From Candidatus Villigracilis proximus (GTDB taxonomy: Bacteria > Chloroflexota > Anaerolineae > Anaerolineales > Villigracilaceae), in the NCBI GenBank assembly GCA_016715195.1, contig JADKBB010000004.1, forward strand, positions 124,001-188,000: a stretch of DNA of 64,000 bases, written 5' to 3'. The notes beneath the pieces are model-generated. The model was not told where the DNA came from and ran no database searches. It saw only the letters and a program-made list of their open reading frames with translations. Shown here one piece after another: positions 31,548 through 41,678 of this stretch. Every line of letters starts with the position of its first letter. The stretch's first letter is position 1. A program made the position numbers and the translations under genes.

Positions 31548-33157
31548 CTATGGCAGATTAAATGTATTCACTAAAAAGACCGCCATCTGCGCGCGAGTTA
31601 CATCTGAATCGGGGCAATAACCACCATTGCCGCAACCGGCAGTGATGCCCTCTGCAACCAATTGTTTGATAAAAGCTGCCGCCCAGTAATCCGCGGCGAC
31701 ATCGGTGAAGCCAGTGCTGCCACCCACCGCAGGCGGAGCATAACTGGAGCCATTCATGGCTTTCAGCAAAAGATCGCCATCTGTGCGCGGGTGACAGTGC
31801 TATCGGGGCAATAACTCCCGCCGCCACATCCGCTGGTGATACCTTCGGCGGCCAGTTGCTTGATCCACGCGGCGGCCCAGTAATCGGCGGCCACGTCACC
31901 GAAGCCGGTATTGCCATTCACAGCAGGCGGCGCATAGCTTGAACCGTGAATCCCTTTCAATAAGAAGATCGCCATTTGTGCGCGAGTGACGGTACTATCA
32001 GGACAGTATTGCAGGGGACTGAGCACACAGCCGCCGGTGATGCTCGCTGTATATAAACGCTCAACATATTGCCAGGCCCAGTAATCAGAAGGCACATCCT
32101 CAAAAGTGGAAGGAAGAAAGGAGGATGAATTCGTTGAATTGAATGAAGCGCCTACATTTCTGCTCGGTTGACCGCTTTGTGTCCACAGACCGCTGCCATC
32201 TATTTGCCAACCATCTACTGTGACGGGTTTCGTGGGCAACGTCCAGTGAACGTGAGCGGCTGAACCCGATCCGCAAGTTGTTAAAAATTGAATATAGATA
32301 CAGGAAGGTGATGAACCTTGAACACATGCCACAAAAGGATAAGGAGTGGAAATATCGCGATAGCCGCTGCCTTGCGTGCCATTGTAAAGAAGAGCTAATT
32401 TTTGTCCTTGAACGACTTTTTTGCCTTCTAAATTTTGAGCCATCCAGGAATTGTAGTCAACATGTCTGTAAGTCATGACGCCGTTCGGCGTTGTCAGATT
32501 AATCGCGACCTGATTTGTGTCAAAGTTAGGACCGCCACAGACCCGGGTAACGGTTCCAGCTGCTGAAGCCAGAATCCACATATTGTCTGGCGTCACATTA
32601 GACGGTGCGAAATCAACCGCCAAATTTGTATTGCCATGCCAGCCAAATGTATATCGCCACACCTGGGATTTATCCCATGGAAACCGAAACGTAGTTGCCG
32701 CTTGAATGCTCGCAGCATTTGGGGTTTGAGGATTGATTTCCATCTTAAGTGCCGGCGGCAGGTTCACCAGAAGATTATCAAAAGATGAAGTCCCCTGTAA
32801 AGCAACCTGCCAGGGGGTCCCGGAATAAACGATAAACCAAACACTGGTTTCCCAGGCGGGGGGCTCAGTTCCGACAGCCGCCGCAAGATGCCCAATTCCC
32901 CAGGAACCTTCTGAATCATAATGCCCGACCACAAAATATGTGCCGTTATCCAAAATACCCGACGGACGAAATTGAATAGCCCGGATCAGTGAAGGCCGGG
33001 CGTCAACAGGCAGGTCTCCAAACTCATATTCAATGTTCGTCCCTTGTGCATGTGCAAAGGGTGTTCCCTGGATTGAAAAAAGCGACAACATCAAAACAGC
33101 ATAAAAAATGAAGGTGAATATTTTGTAAAAATAAAGGTTTTTCAATTTTTCATACAT
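31548..33157 (-). CDS. M23-type metallopeptidase with SLH-like anchor (one frameshift)
   Basis: A signal peptide (VLMLSLFSIQGTPFAHA) precedes a catalytic-looking domain with the M23/LasA zinc ligands: H174 and D182 (WHGNTNLAVDF) and H302-x-H304 (HVHW), plus a conserved H232. These enzymes cut peptidoglycan cross-links; cysteine pairs (C207, C278/C286/C295) suggest extracellular folding. SLH-like modules start at about 352. The frame breaks at a run of four A (31768-31771). One more base restores QMAIFLLKAMNGSS and the third module, ending FNLP. Repaired length is about 536 residues. This is the only array member with a recognisable enzyme domain. Confidence 0.82.
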
Positions 33158-33350
33158 GGTCGACCTCCTGAGTTAAATCGTACTATTTTTAATAAGGCCA
33201 ATAATTTGACTTGTTACAAACAAGCTTGAATATTTTATTATGAATAAAGTCCGTTTTGGCTTAGACCCCCCTTACAAAATATTGCTACCAGATGCCCCGT
33301 TTTTTCGACAAGAAATGACACTGAAAGGAAATCAATTCAGCAGCCATCAT

Positions 33351-33392
33351 AAAACAAAACTGGACAGGTTCGCACCTGTCCAGTTTTGTTTT
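33351..33392 (-). terminator. Hairpin terminator of the 33409 gene
   Basis: A perfect 19-bp stem (33351-33369 with 33374-33392), loop TCGC, with A/T-rich ends. Confidence 0.93.
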
Positions 33393-33408
33393 GAAAAAAC
33401 TTATTTCA

Positions 33409-36400
33409 TTACGGCAGATTAAAGGTCCTGACGAGGAAGACCGCCATCTGGGCGCGGGTCACGTCAGAATCGGGGCAGTAGTTACCGCCGCCGCATCCGC
33501 TGGTGATGCCATCGGTGACCAGTTGCTTGATGAAAGGAGCTGCCCAGTAATTGGTAGCGACATCTGCAAAACCGGTACTGCTACCCACGGCAGGCGGGAC
33601 AAAGCCTGAGCCATTCTTGGCTTTCAAAAGGAAAATTGACATCTGAGCGCGAGTTACTGTGGCATCGGGGCAGTAGTTACCATCACCACAGCCGCTGGTG
33701 ATTCCTTCAGCCGCCAATTGTTTGATCCATGGGGCGGCCCAGTAATCGGTGGCGACATCTGTGAAGCCGGTATTGCCATTCACAGCGGGCGGGACATAAC
33801 TTGAACCATGAACGCCTTTCAATAAGAAGACCGCCATTTGTGCGCGGGTAACCGAGCTATCAGGACAGTAATTGAGCGGCGAGGTAGTGCAACCACTGGT
33901 AATGCCGGCTGCGTAAATCGTTTCAATTTGAAGCCATGCAAAACCTGTCATTGGCACATCTGCAAAAGTAGCTGTGTCTATCACATTATTGACACTGATC
34001 GTCAAGGTCTTGGTTGTGCTTAGTGTGCCGCTATCAGTTGAACGAACACAAATCGAATAACTATTCTTGACTTCAAAATCAAATACCGCAGCAGATTGCA
34101 GGTTGCCGCCATTGATCTGGAAGGAGGCATCGTCGGTTCCACCGCAGAAAGCATAGGTAAAGGTATCACCAACATCAGGGTCAGTTGTAGAGAAAGTGCC
34201 AACCACACTTGGGGCCGCTGACAGAACAAGTTGGCGCTACATCAATCACTGTGCTGGGGTCGCCATTTACAAGACCATCATAACTGAAAGTAAAGATCGG
34301 ATCTGACTGACCAACAATGATCGTCTGGTTATTGGCAGTCACAACCAACGGGAACGGAGGAACGAAGAAGGAACAAGCTGCATCTCCACACCAGGGGGTG
34401 TAATCTACATCAGTGGATACAGAGTCCCCGCTTCCAGTTCCCACGCTTGACGGACCAGTGATATTCCCCCACCAGTTTTTCTCTCCATCCATAAGCGTGC
34501 CCGATGTATTATTAATACCTTTGGTAGTGTTGCCAGTGATCTTGTTAAAATTGGCTTTAGCACTCGCGTCACTGCCTGAGACCAAAATACCTGTGACAGA
34601 ATTGGTGATTGTGCTGTTTTGGATGTTGGCATATACAGTAGAGCCATTCGTATTACCAACGCTGTCTGAAACAAAAACGCCGGCGGTTGCCGCATTATTG
34701 ATCGTTACCCCGTCAATTTTAATGGAGGTGTTATCAGCGTTGCTGTTGTACCCTTCAAAGTTATTTATCCAAACACCATAGTTACCGCCTGTCACTGTGC
34801 CGCCTGAGATGGTAAGGGCAGCAGTTGTGGGTGTATTCCAAATGTTGTATCCAGCAGAAGGATTTTGCGTAATCGTGCCAATATTAATGATGTTATTGGA
34901 CAGGGTGGCATTAACAGAGCCCTGGAAGGAACTAAGCAAAATACCATTCCATTTGGCTGAGTCTGAACTGGATATTGCGTTGATGGTATTGTTGGACAAT
35001 GAAATTGTAGAAGCGCTGGAATACCAAAGGTTATTGAAAATACCCAATCGCCAGGCGTTAATGGTATTGTTGCTGATGCTGCCGGTGGGGCCAATATTTG
35101 CGCGATAGTAATTTCCGGTTTGAATACCCACGCGGACATTGTCAAATACATTGTCTGTAATATCAGCGTAAAAATTATTGTAGATCAATACTCCCAGTCC
35201 CCAATTATAGGTCGTTTCGCCGATGTCACTGATCAGGTTGTAGCGGAAATAATTATTCGATGTTGCCGCATCGTTGGTATAGTTGTAGAAATCAAGCCCG
35301 CTATAAGTGGCATTTTTGAGAATATTATTCTCAATGACGATGCCGCCCACGCCTTCACTGCTGGCGATCAATTCACACGCATCCACATCAGCCGAACCGA
35401 TTGCAATGCCGCTGGTTAGCGCTGGGTTGTCGCCATCGAATTTGAAACCTTTGATGGTCACATCGCTCACAGCCACATACGCCATGACTGTACAGGAGAC
35501 ATTGGGATTTGGTAACGAAGTTGCCGGGAGCAAAATCGCTTCTCCAACGCGGGTGCCCGTATTGGGATTAACAGCACTGTTCGGGCCGAGCAATGTCAGT
35601 GACTTATCAATTAATAGATCTTCAACATAGGTTCCCGCCGGCACACTGATCGTATGACCGTCAATAGTGGCTGCATCATCAATCGCAGCCTGTATACTGC
35701 AAAAATATGCTCCAGTATTATCATTTGTAACAGCGGCAGTACCTACCACGCCCACATTACGGGAATTTACCCCATTGCCTGAATAAATATTGGTACTAGG
35801 CACATACGCACAGGCGGTCGGTGAATTTCCGCGGCCAAAATAGGTATCAACCAAATTTGCCTGATCACCATCCCCGGCAGTGTCAGCAATGTAAGGCAGA
35901 TGACCGGCCTGTACCTGCACACCCACATCATTGTTTGTCAATGTGTTCCCCTCTACCTTCATTTTTGTGCCTTCGACCACTATACCGAAGCCTGTGCTGT
36001 TCGAACCCGGATTGGCCTGACGATAATCGCTAACGATATTATTGCGGACAATAACACCAGTGGGAATATCAACATATCCAAACCCAGATTGATATGCACG
36101 GCGAATAACAGAAATACCGGCAAAGTCACGCAAGTCAGCGCCGGGTGTTGAAAGAGAAATAGTATTATTCTCAATCACAATGCTACCGTCGCCGGTAGCT
36201 GCCCCGGTGCCATTCGGCATTTTGATCTCAATACCGAAACGTCCGTTATTTGTAATTGTGTTGTTTTTAATCACATTCGGACCTGAGCCTGAGGTCAACC
36301 CAAGAAAAGCCATTCCGCTATCCGAATTACTGATGACTGTATTCCCCGTAACTGTAACACCTGATGCAGTCCCGTCTTGCAGTTCAATTCCGCAGCAGTT

Positions 36401-37039
36401 ATTACTCTTCACGTAATTGTTGGTAATCGTGATATTTTGTTTGAATCCATTCCAAATCACAATACCACGGGCTTTATTCAACTGTGAGTCTACATTATTG
36501 ATTAACACAGTGGATACCGGCCCATTCATATAAATACCACCGCCGTTCACTGCATTGTTGGTGTTATTACTATATACATGAACGCTATCAATGGTGAGAT
36601 TGTTATTCCCACCGACACCATAGATACCGCTGTTGCTTGAAAAATTTTGAACGCGCAGGTTTTTGATCGTAACGCCCGTTACTCCATTGTTTATGGTAAT
36701 GCCTGCAGAAGTTATCACCGCTGGCGCGCCGCTATCAATAATAGTATGAATTGTGGAATTAGGCACATCATTCGCGTTCATCGCAAGCGCGCCGATAAGA
36801 CTGATGTTATTCGTGTTAATAATAACGTTTTCGTTATAGGTTCCAGCAACTACATTAATCACATCCCCAGATACAGCAGCATCCACAGCTTCTTGAATGG
36901 TAGCAAAGCAAGTAGAGGTGTTGGTTGGGTCTACACACAATGGGCCTGCAGCCCTGGTAGACTGCGGTACGCCAAAGGCAGTTAAAAAAACAAAAATCAC
37001 GCTAATAAAAATTGACACGGACTTATTTACAGTATGCAT
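33409..37039 (-). CDS. NosD-like beta-helix / MBG / cadherin-like / SLH-like surface protein (one frameshift)
   Basis: About 1209 residues when repaired. It has a signal peptide (ISVIFVFLTAFGVPQSTRA), then a long right-handed beta-helix of the NosD type (repeats such as IENNTISLS and GVTIKNLRVQNF) to about residue 900. An MBG-like domain follows (LVVTANNQTIIVGQSDPIFTF), then a cadherin-like stretch (VGTFSTTDPDVGDTFTYAF) and three SLH-like modules ending FNLP. The frame shifts at a run of four G (34211-34214). Removing one restores GPSVVGTFSTTDPDVG, joining the two parts. NosD-like helices often bind or cleave polysaccharides; no catalytic residues were identified. It is the largest member of the array. 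Confidence 0.84.
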
Positions 37040-37595
37040 TCTATCTCCTTAGTAGTCTATTTGAAAAAAAGGTTGTGGGTAAAATTAGAATTTTTATTTT
37101 GCCTCCTTAAAAACAACAATCCATAGGACATCCTTAGCACCTTTCAGAAATGCAAGGCACTATAAAACAATAAGCTTTTCTTATGCAAAAGGCATCTGAC
37201 TATTAGTACCAAAATAAGCGATAAATGTAATGTGCAACTCTCTGCATGTGAAGCAATTTATATTTTGCTTTTTAAGCTTTGCGATATAAAAGGCGAAAGT
37301 ATGAAATTTTCAACAAATATCCTTCGCTACCTCTCCGATTTACATGCCGGCAATCACTTATGCTCACTCGGGCCTTTTTTGAAAACTATTTGTTTCAACC
37401 GCAAATCTATTTATTACGTTTTCTGTAAGTCCTTTGTCCAAACAACAACTTGCGCTAATCTGCACGAGTGTTCAAAAAAACGTGGTGATTAGCGTAAATT
37501 TACGGGAAAAATCATTGCAATTGCCTTGCTGCTTTTACAAGAAATGGATTCTAATGATCTCTGCTGAATATTTCGTTGCCATTCCATTACATTTT
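37040..37595. other. Long AT-rich intergenic region upstream of the 33409 gene
   Basis: About 550 bp without a supported gene. It must contain the 33409 promoter. Near 37440-37500 an imperfect palindrome (GCGCTAATCTGCACG with CGTGGTGATTAGCG) matches the dispersed host-type palindromes. Small plus-strand ORFs here show no homology signals. Confidence 0.45.
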
Positions 37596-37636
37596 AATAA
37601 AGAGAGCTGCGAGGTTACTCTCGCAGCTCTCTTTAT
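37596..37636 (-). terminator. Hairpin terminator of the 37662 gene
   Basis: An AATAAAGAGAGCTGCGAG stem with its full complement and a short loop; strong, with T-rich ends. Confidence 0.92.
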
Positions 37637-37661
37637 TAAGAAACCTGTTATCTATTATTTT

Positions 37662-40364
37662 CTACGGCAGATTAAAGGTTCTCACCAGGAAGACCGCCAT
37701 CTGTGCGCGGGTGACTGAGTCATCGGGGCAGTAGTTGCCTGCACCGCAGCCGCTAGTGATGCCGTCGGTGACCAGTTGATTGATGAAAGGAGCTGCCCAA
37801 TAATTGACTGCCACATCGTTGAAGCCGGTGCTGCCACCCACCGCGGGCGGAGCATAACTGGAACCGTTTTTGGCTTTCAGCAAAAACACTGCCATTTGCG
37901 CGCGGGTGACTGTGCTATCGGGACAGTAGATTCCAGCGCCGCATCCGCTGGTGATGCCTTCGGCGGCCAGTTGTTTGATCCATGCGGCAGCCCAGTAATC
38001 AGCGGCGACATCGTCGAAGCCGGTATTGCCATTCACGGCAGGCGGCGCATAGCTTGAACCGTGAATTCCCTTCAATAGGAAGATCGCCATTTGTGCTCGG
38101 GTGACGGTGCTATCAGGGCAGTATTGCAAGGAACTGAGCACACAGCCGCCGGTGATGCTCGCTGTATATAAACGCTCAATGTAACTATTTGCCCAATAAC
38201 TATATGGAACGTCGGTGAAGATCGGTGTCTTGCGGATCGTATAGGTCTCACCTGTTATCAAGCCGGCAGAAAGTGGATTAAGACTTAAGTCTGTGATGCT
38301 ATCGTTATCCAGTACGTCCAGACGGAGGGTGCCGCTGCCAACGCCGGTGTTGACACTGACAGTGTAGACACTGCCTGAGCCGCTGATTCCGCTAACGGCG
38401 GCGGAAGATACGCTGTTTGTCGTCAGGGAGAAATCACCCGGGTCTACTCCGATCACAGATTCTGAGAAGGTGACGGTGAAGTCTACGCTCAAAAGATTAG
38501 TCGGGTTTGGATTTACAAGCACGCTGGAAAGCACGTTGGGAGAAGGATCAAATTCAAATGCGCCAATATCACATTGACTCTCCTGCGGACGTGCCACCCC
38601 ACGTTGGTCTTTGCCGCCCGGGCCAAAGGTTGGTGAGGCGGAAGACAAAGCACAAATTGAATTATCTCCCCCGTTATGGGCTGGAGAATCAAGACCAATT
38701 GCGAGGGTTTTGGTAGGACCGCCATTGTCAGCGGGCAAAGCCAGTTTTGGATCAGTTGTGAGACTTGGAGTTCCACATTGATTAGGGGATACAGCATTAT
38801 TTTCCACCAGGTTATTCGTATTGATTCCAATTGTGCCGCTGTCGTTAAAACAATCTGTGCCGACTGGGGAATTGGCGATGATCGTATTGGCATATATCAG
38901 GTTACCCACATTGTATATGCCGCCACCGCTGGTTAATGAGGAGTTCTCTGAAATGGTGACATTCGTTAAAGCCAGGGATCCCAAATTGATAATGCCACCG
39001 CCATACTCTGTCGCAGAATTGCCAAAGAGAGTGCTGTTTGTTGCGGTCAGCGTGCCCCAATTGGAGATACCGCCGCCATTCCCAGTAGTAGAGTTCTCTG
39101 AAATGGTGCTGCTCAAAATATTAACTACGCCGGTAAGAGTTATATTAAAAATACCGCTACCATCCGGCGCAGAGTTGTTGGAGACGGTACTATCTACCAT
39201 AGTCAATACGCCGTTATCTTCATTAAACACGCCGCCGCCGCCAATGTCTGCAACGTTTTCAGAAATAGCAGTGTTTGTAATTTTCAGGTTTCCAGAGTTA
39301 ATAACACCACCCCCAAGTGCAGCAGAGTTGGTTGAGAGGACACTATTGGTCACGGTTAATATACCGAGATTGGCAATTCCCCCGCCATCAATTGAACTGG
39401 TATTCCCTGTAAAAGTGCCTTCTGTAATACTCATTTGATCTTCATTGTAAATAGCACCTCCACTACTCACTCCGCCAAAATCTGAATTTCCGGTAAAGAT
39501 GCAATTCTCAATCGTCACTTGGCCTTCATAGTTATTGATCGCTCCCCCATTCCCAAAACCAAAGGCCGAGTTATTTGTAAATGAGCTGTTTGTTAAAATT
39601 GAATTACCATTGATGCTGTTGACGATAGCCCCGCCGCCCGCGGTGGCAGAATTATCAAGGAACATACTATCATCTACAGATAATGTGCCGATATTCGCAA
39701 TTCCGCCTCCATTTCCTTGCAATTGGCTAATCGATTGCGCGACATTTTCAGAAAATGTACTTCCTGTAATGGTAAGTGTCTGACCATAGTCATTGAAGAT
39801 TCCCCCGCCATCTTCTGCCATGTTGCCTGTTATGGTGCTATTGATGAGCGTTAGATTCCCTTTATTATAAATACCGCCGCCGCCCAACCCGCCGATATAC
39901 GAATTGCCTGACAGGGTGGAATTTCTAATCGTTAAGGTTCCATAATTTGCAATGCCACCGCCGCCAGTTACTCCACTGGCTTTCCCCTTCACAATATCCA
40001 ATCCATTTAGCTCAACTGGGAAGGGTCCACCAATTTGAAAAGCAGATACATCACCTGTGCCATCGCCCTCTGTATCGCCGCTGATCTGGATGTGTGAAGT
40101 AAGGCTTGACCCGTCAATCGTGAGGCCTTTGTCAATTAGCAGGGATGAATCCAGACGAATAATAGCGCCGGAAAGAGACAATTCAAATAAGATTGTGTCG
40201 CCCGAATTACCATCGATAATTGCCTGACGCAACGAACCGCTTCCGCTATCATTTGCATTTGTGACTGTCCAAATCGTATTCGCACGGACGACCTGATTTG
40301 GAATTCCGCCCAAAATGACAATGACCAGGACAAAAATCAACATAAAATAACTTGGCTTTTTCAC
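37662..40364 (-). CDS. Beta-helix / Ig-like / SLH-like surface protein
   Basis: 900 residues, intact. It has a signal peptide (FMLIFVLVIVILGGIPNQVVRA), then TVTNANDSGSGSLRQAI and about fifteen beta-helix turns of the form GGGIANYGTLTIRNSTLSGN. A CDIGAFEF element follows, then an Ig-like domain (VDFTVTFSESVIGVDPGDFSL) close to that of the 17683 protein, and three SLH-like modules ending FNLP. The first SLH module carries a CVLSSLQYCPD insert rather than GCGTGIYCPD, as in the 31548 protein. It is the outermost gene of the island on this side. Confidence 0.9.
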   Translation of the reverse strand: MKKPSYFMLIFVLVIVILGGIPNQVVRANTIWTVTNANDSGSGSLRQAIIDGNSGDTILFELSLSGAIIRLDSSLLIDKGLTIDGSSLTSHIQISGDTEGDGTGDVSAFQIGGPFPVELNGLDIVKGKASGVTGGGGIANYGTLTIRNSTLSGNSYIGGLGGGGIYNKGNLTLINSTITGNMAEDGGGIFNDYGQTLTITGSTFSENVAQSISQLQGNGGGIANIGTLSVDDSMFLDNSATAGGGAIVNSINGNSILTNSSFTNNSAFGFGNGGAINNYEGQVTIENCIFTGNSDFGGVSSGGAIYNEDQMSITEGTFTGNTSSIDGGGIANLGILTVTNSVLSTNSAALGGGVINSGNLKITNTAISENVADIGGGGVFNEDNGVLTMVDSTVSNNSAPDGSGIFNITLTGVVNILSSTISENSTTGNGGGISNWGTLTATNSTLFGNSATEYGGGIINLGSLALTNVTISENSSLTSGGGIYNVGNLIYANTIIANSPVGTDCFNDSGTIGINTNNLVENNAVSPNQCGTPSLTTDPKLALPADNGGPTKTLAIGLDSPAHNGGDNSICALSSASPTFGPGGKDQRGVARPQESQCDIGAFEFDPSPNVLSSVLVNPNPTNLLSVDFTVTFSESVIGVDPGDFSLTTNSVSSAAVSGISGSGSVYTVSVNTGVGSGTLRLDVLDNDSITDLSLNPLSAGLITGETYTIRKTPIFTDVPYSYWANSYIERLYTASITGGCVLSSLQYCPDSTVTRAQMAIFLLKGIHGSSYAPPAVNGNTGFDDVAADYWAAAWIKQLAAEGITSGCGAGIYCPDSTVTRAQMAVFLLKAKNGSSYAPPAVGGSTGFNDVAVNYWAAPFINQLVTDGITSGCGAGNYCPDDSVTRAQMAVFLVRTFNLP

Positions 40365-40720
40365 GAGATACCCTCCAAAATTTTAAAAACTTTTCGAGAA
40401 AAACAAGCACCTATTCCAAACAAAAGGCGCAGAAAGACCTTATTATATATACAGATGCGGGCAAACTAAGCTACTTATCAGCATTACAATTAATAATCCA
40501 CCTTACGCAGTTTTCTTCGAGAAGCCTGATTTTTTGTTTGGAGCGCGGACTGTAGTGTGCTTCTTACTGAAAACGCGGACTAAAGCCCACAATCCATTTT
40601 TTCGCGTAAGGTCAGTTAATAAGCAGGGTAATTAATATTTTCACCTGCCATCAATCCTCCTTTTTAAGCCGATGTAAATAAAACTGAAGATACAAAATAA
40701 TATCACCTTTTCTACAAAAC
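40365..40720. other. Intergenic region, promoter of the 37662 gene
   Basis: AT-rich, about 355 bp. GCGCGGACTGTAG and GCGCGGACTAAAG-like units near 40545-40580 recur loosely. No supported gene. Confidence 0.35.
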
Positions 40721-40721
40721 A

Positions 40722-40755
40722 AAAAAAGCCAGGATTTCTCTTATGGCTCTTTTTG
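40722..40755 (-). terminator. Probable terminator of the cbi operon
   Basis: AAAAAGCCA pairs with TGGCTCTTTTT around an AT-rich loop, with T-tracts on both sides. It is weaker than the other terminators in the window. Confidence 0.55.
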
Positions 40756-40777
40756 TAAACTATATTTTTTTATTTCT

Positions 40778-40874
40778 CTACCGTACACACAAACCCTAAA
40801 GGTCTGCTTCGCTTTCGCAAAAGCCTGATTAACAAAAAAGGCTTTTAGTTTTTTATGTGAGAAACATACGGTAG
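40778..40874. repeat. MITE-like palindromic element, copy 2
   Basis: Outer inverted ends CTACCGTA (40778-40785) and TACGGTAG (40867-40874); inner AAACCCTAAAGGTCT (40791-40805) with a degenerate partner near 40839-40850. It has the same architecture and near-identical arms as the element at 12256-12360. Confidence 0.6.
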
Positions 40875-40916
40875 TAAGTTTTTTATTTAAATTACTTCCG
40901 AAATCTTATCACCAGA

Positions 40917-41678
40917 TTACGGCTTCTCAAGCCCATGCGCCGTCAAGAACTCTTCGTTCTCCAAAATTTCCATTGTCAATCCATCAGCCACAACCCGGCC
41001 TTCGTCCATCACGATCGTGCGCGGAAATAGTTCCTGCACCAATTTCATATCATGGGTAGAGACGAGCATCGTGATCGGTAGTTCACGCAATAAATTAATT
41101 AATGTTCTGCGCGCGCGCGGGTCGAGTCCAGCGGAAGGTTCATCGAGCACCAGAATACTCGGGTTCATTGAAAGCACAGTGGCGATGGCAATGCGTTTCT
41201 TCTCCCCCACACTGAGATGGTGCGAGAGTCTATCTTTATAGGAAGACATGCGCACCGCTTCAAGCGCGGCATCCACACGCGCACGCACTTCCACTTCGGG
41301 CAGTCCCATGTGCAGCGGACCAAACGCCACATCCTCGAACACGGTTGGCGAGAAAAGTTGGTCGTCTGGATTCTGGAACACGAGTCCGACCATTGCGCGG
41401 ACAGCAGGCAAATTGTCACGGGTGAGGCGCTGACCACCAATCTCCACTTCGCCGTGCCCGCCTAAAATCCCATTCAGGTGCAGCATCAAAGTTGATTTGC
41501 CCGCGCCGTTCGGCCCGACCAGCGCCACTTTATCGCCCTCACATAATTTAAGTGAAACACCATGCAAAGCAGAATGTCCATCAGGATACGAAAAATGCAG
41601 GTCGCGCACTTGTAAAACATCGCCTTCGCATGCTTCACGTGACGCGACAAAAGATGATTTTGAATGTGAAATGGGCAT
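40917..41678 (-). CDS. cbiO: Cobalt/nickel ECF transporter ATP-binding protein
   Basis: A 253-residue ABC ATPase with Walker A GPNGAGKST (55-63), Q-loop VGLVFQNPDDQLF typical of the CbiO/EcfA family, signature LSVGEKKRIAIA, Walker B ILVLDEPSAGLDP and the switch His in LVSTHDMKL. It energises uptake of Co2+ or Ni2+ with CbiQ and CbiM. Its ATG overlaps the cbiQ stop by one base (TAATG), so translation is coupled. It is the last gene of the fur-cbiM-cbiQ-cbiO operon. Confidence 0.93.
   Translation of the reverse strand: MPISHSKSSFVASREACEGDVLQVRDLHFSYPDGHSALHGVSLKLCEGDKVALVGPNGAGKSTLMLHLNGILGGHGEVEIGGQRLTRDNLPAVRAMVGLVFQNPDDQLFSPTVFEDVAFGPLHMGLPEVEVRARVDAALEAVRMSSYKDRLSHHLSVGEKKRIAIATVLSMNPSILVLDEPSAGLDPRARRTLINLLRELPITMLVSTHDMKLVQELFPRTIVMDEGRVVADGLTMEILENEEFLTAHGLEKP

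Noticed and set aside
33240..33422. Plus-strand ORF of 60 residues
   Set aside because: It covers the terminator at 33351-33392 and has no homology signal.
37232..37718. Plus-strand ORFs of 86 and 94 residues
   Set aside because: They cross an intergenic palindrome, a terminator and antisense SLH sequence; no sign of coding selection.
40352..40555. Plus-strand ORF of 67 residues
   Set aside because: It begins inside the signal-peptide region of the 37662 gene on the other strand and continues through AT-rich spacer.
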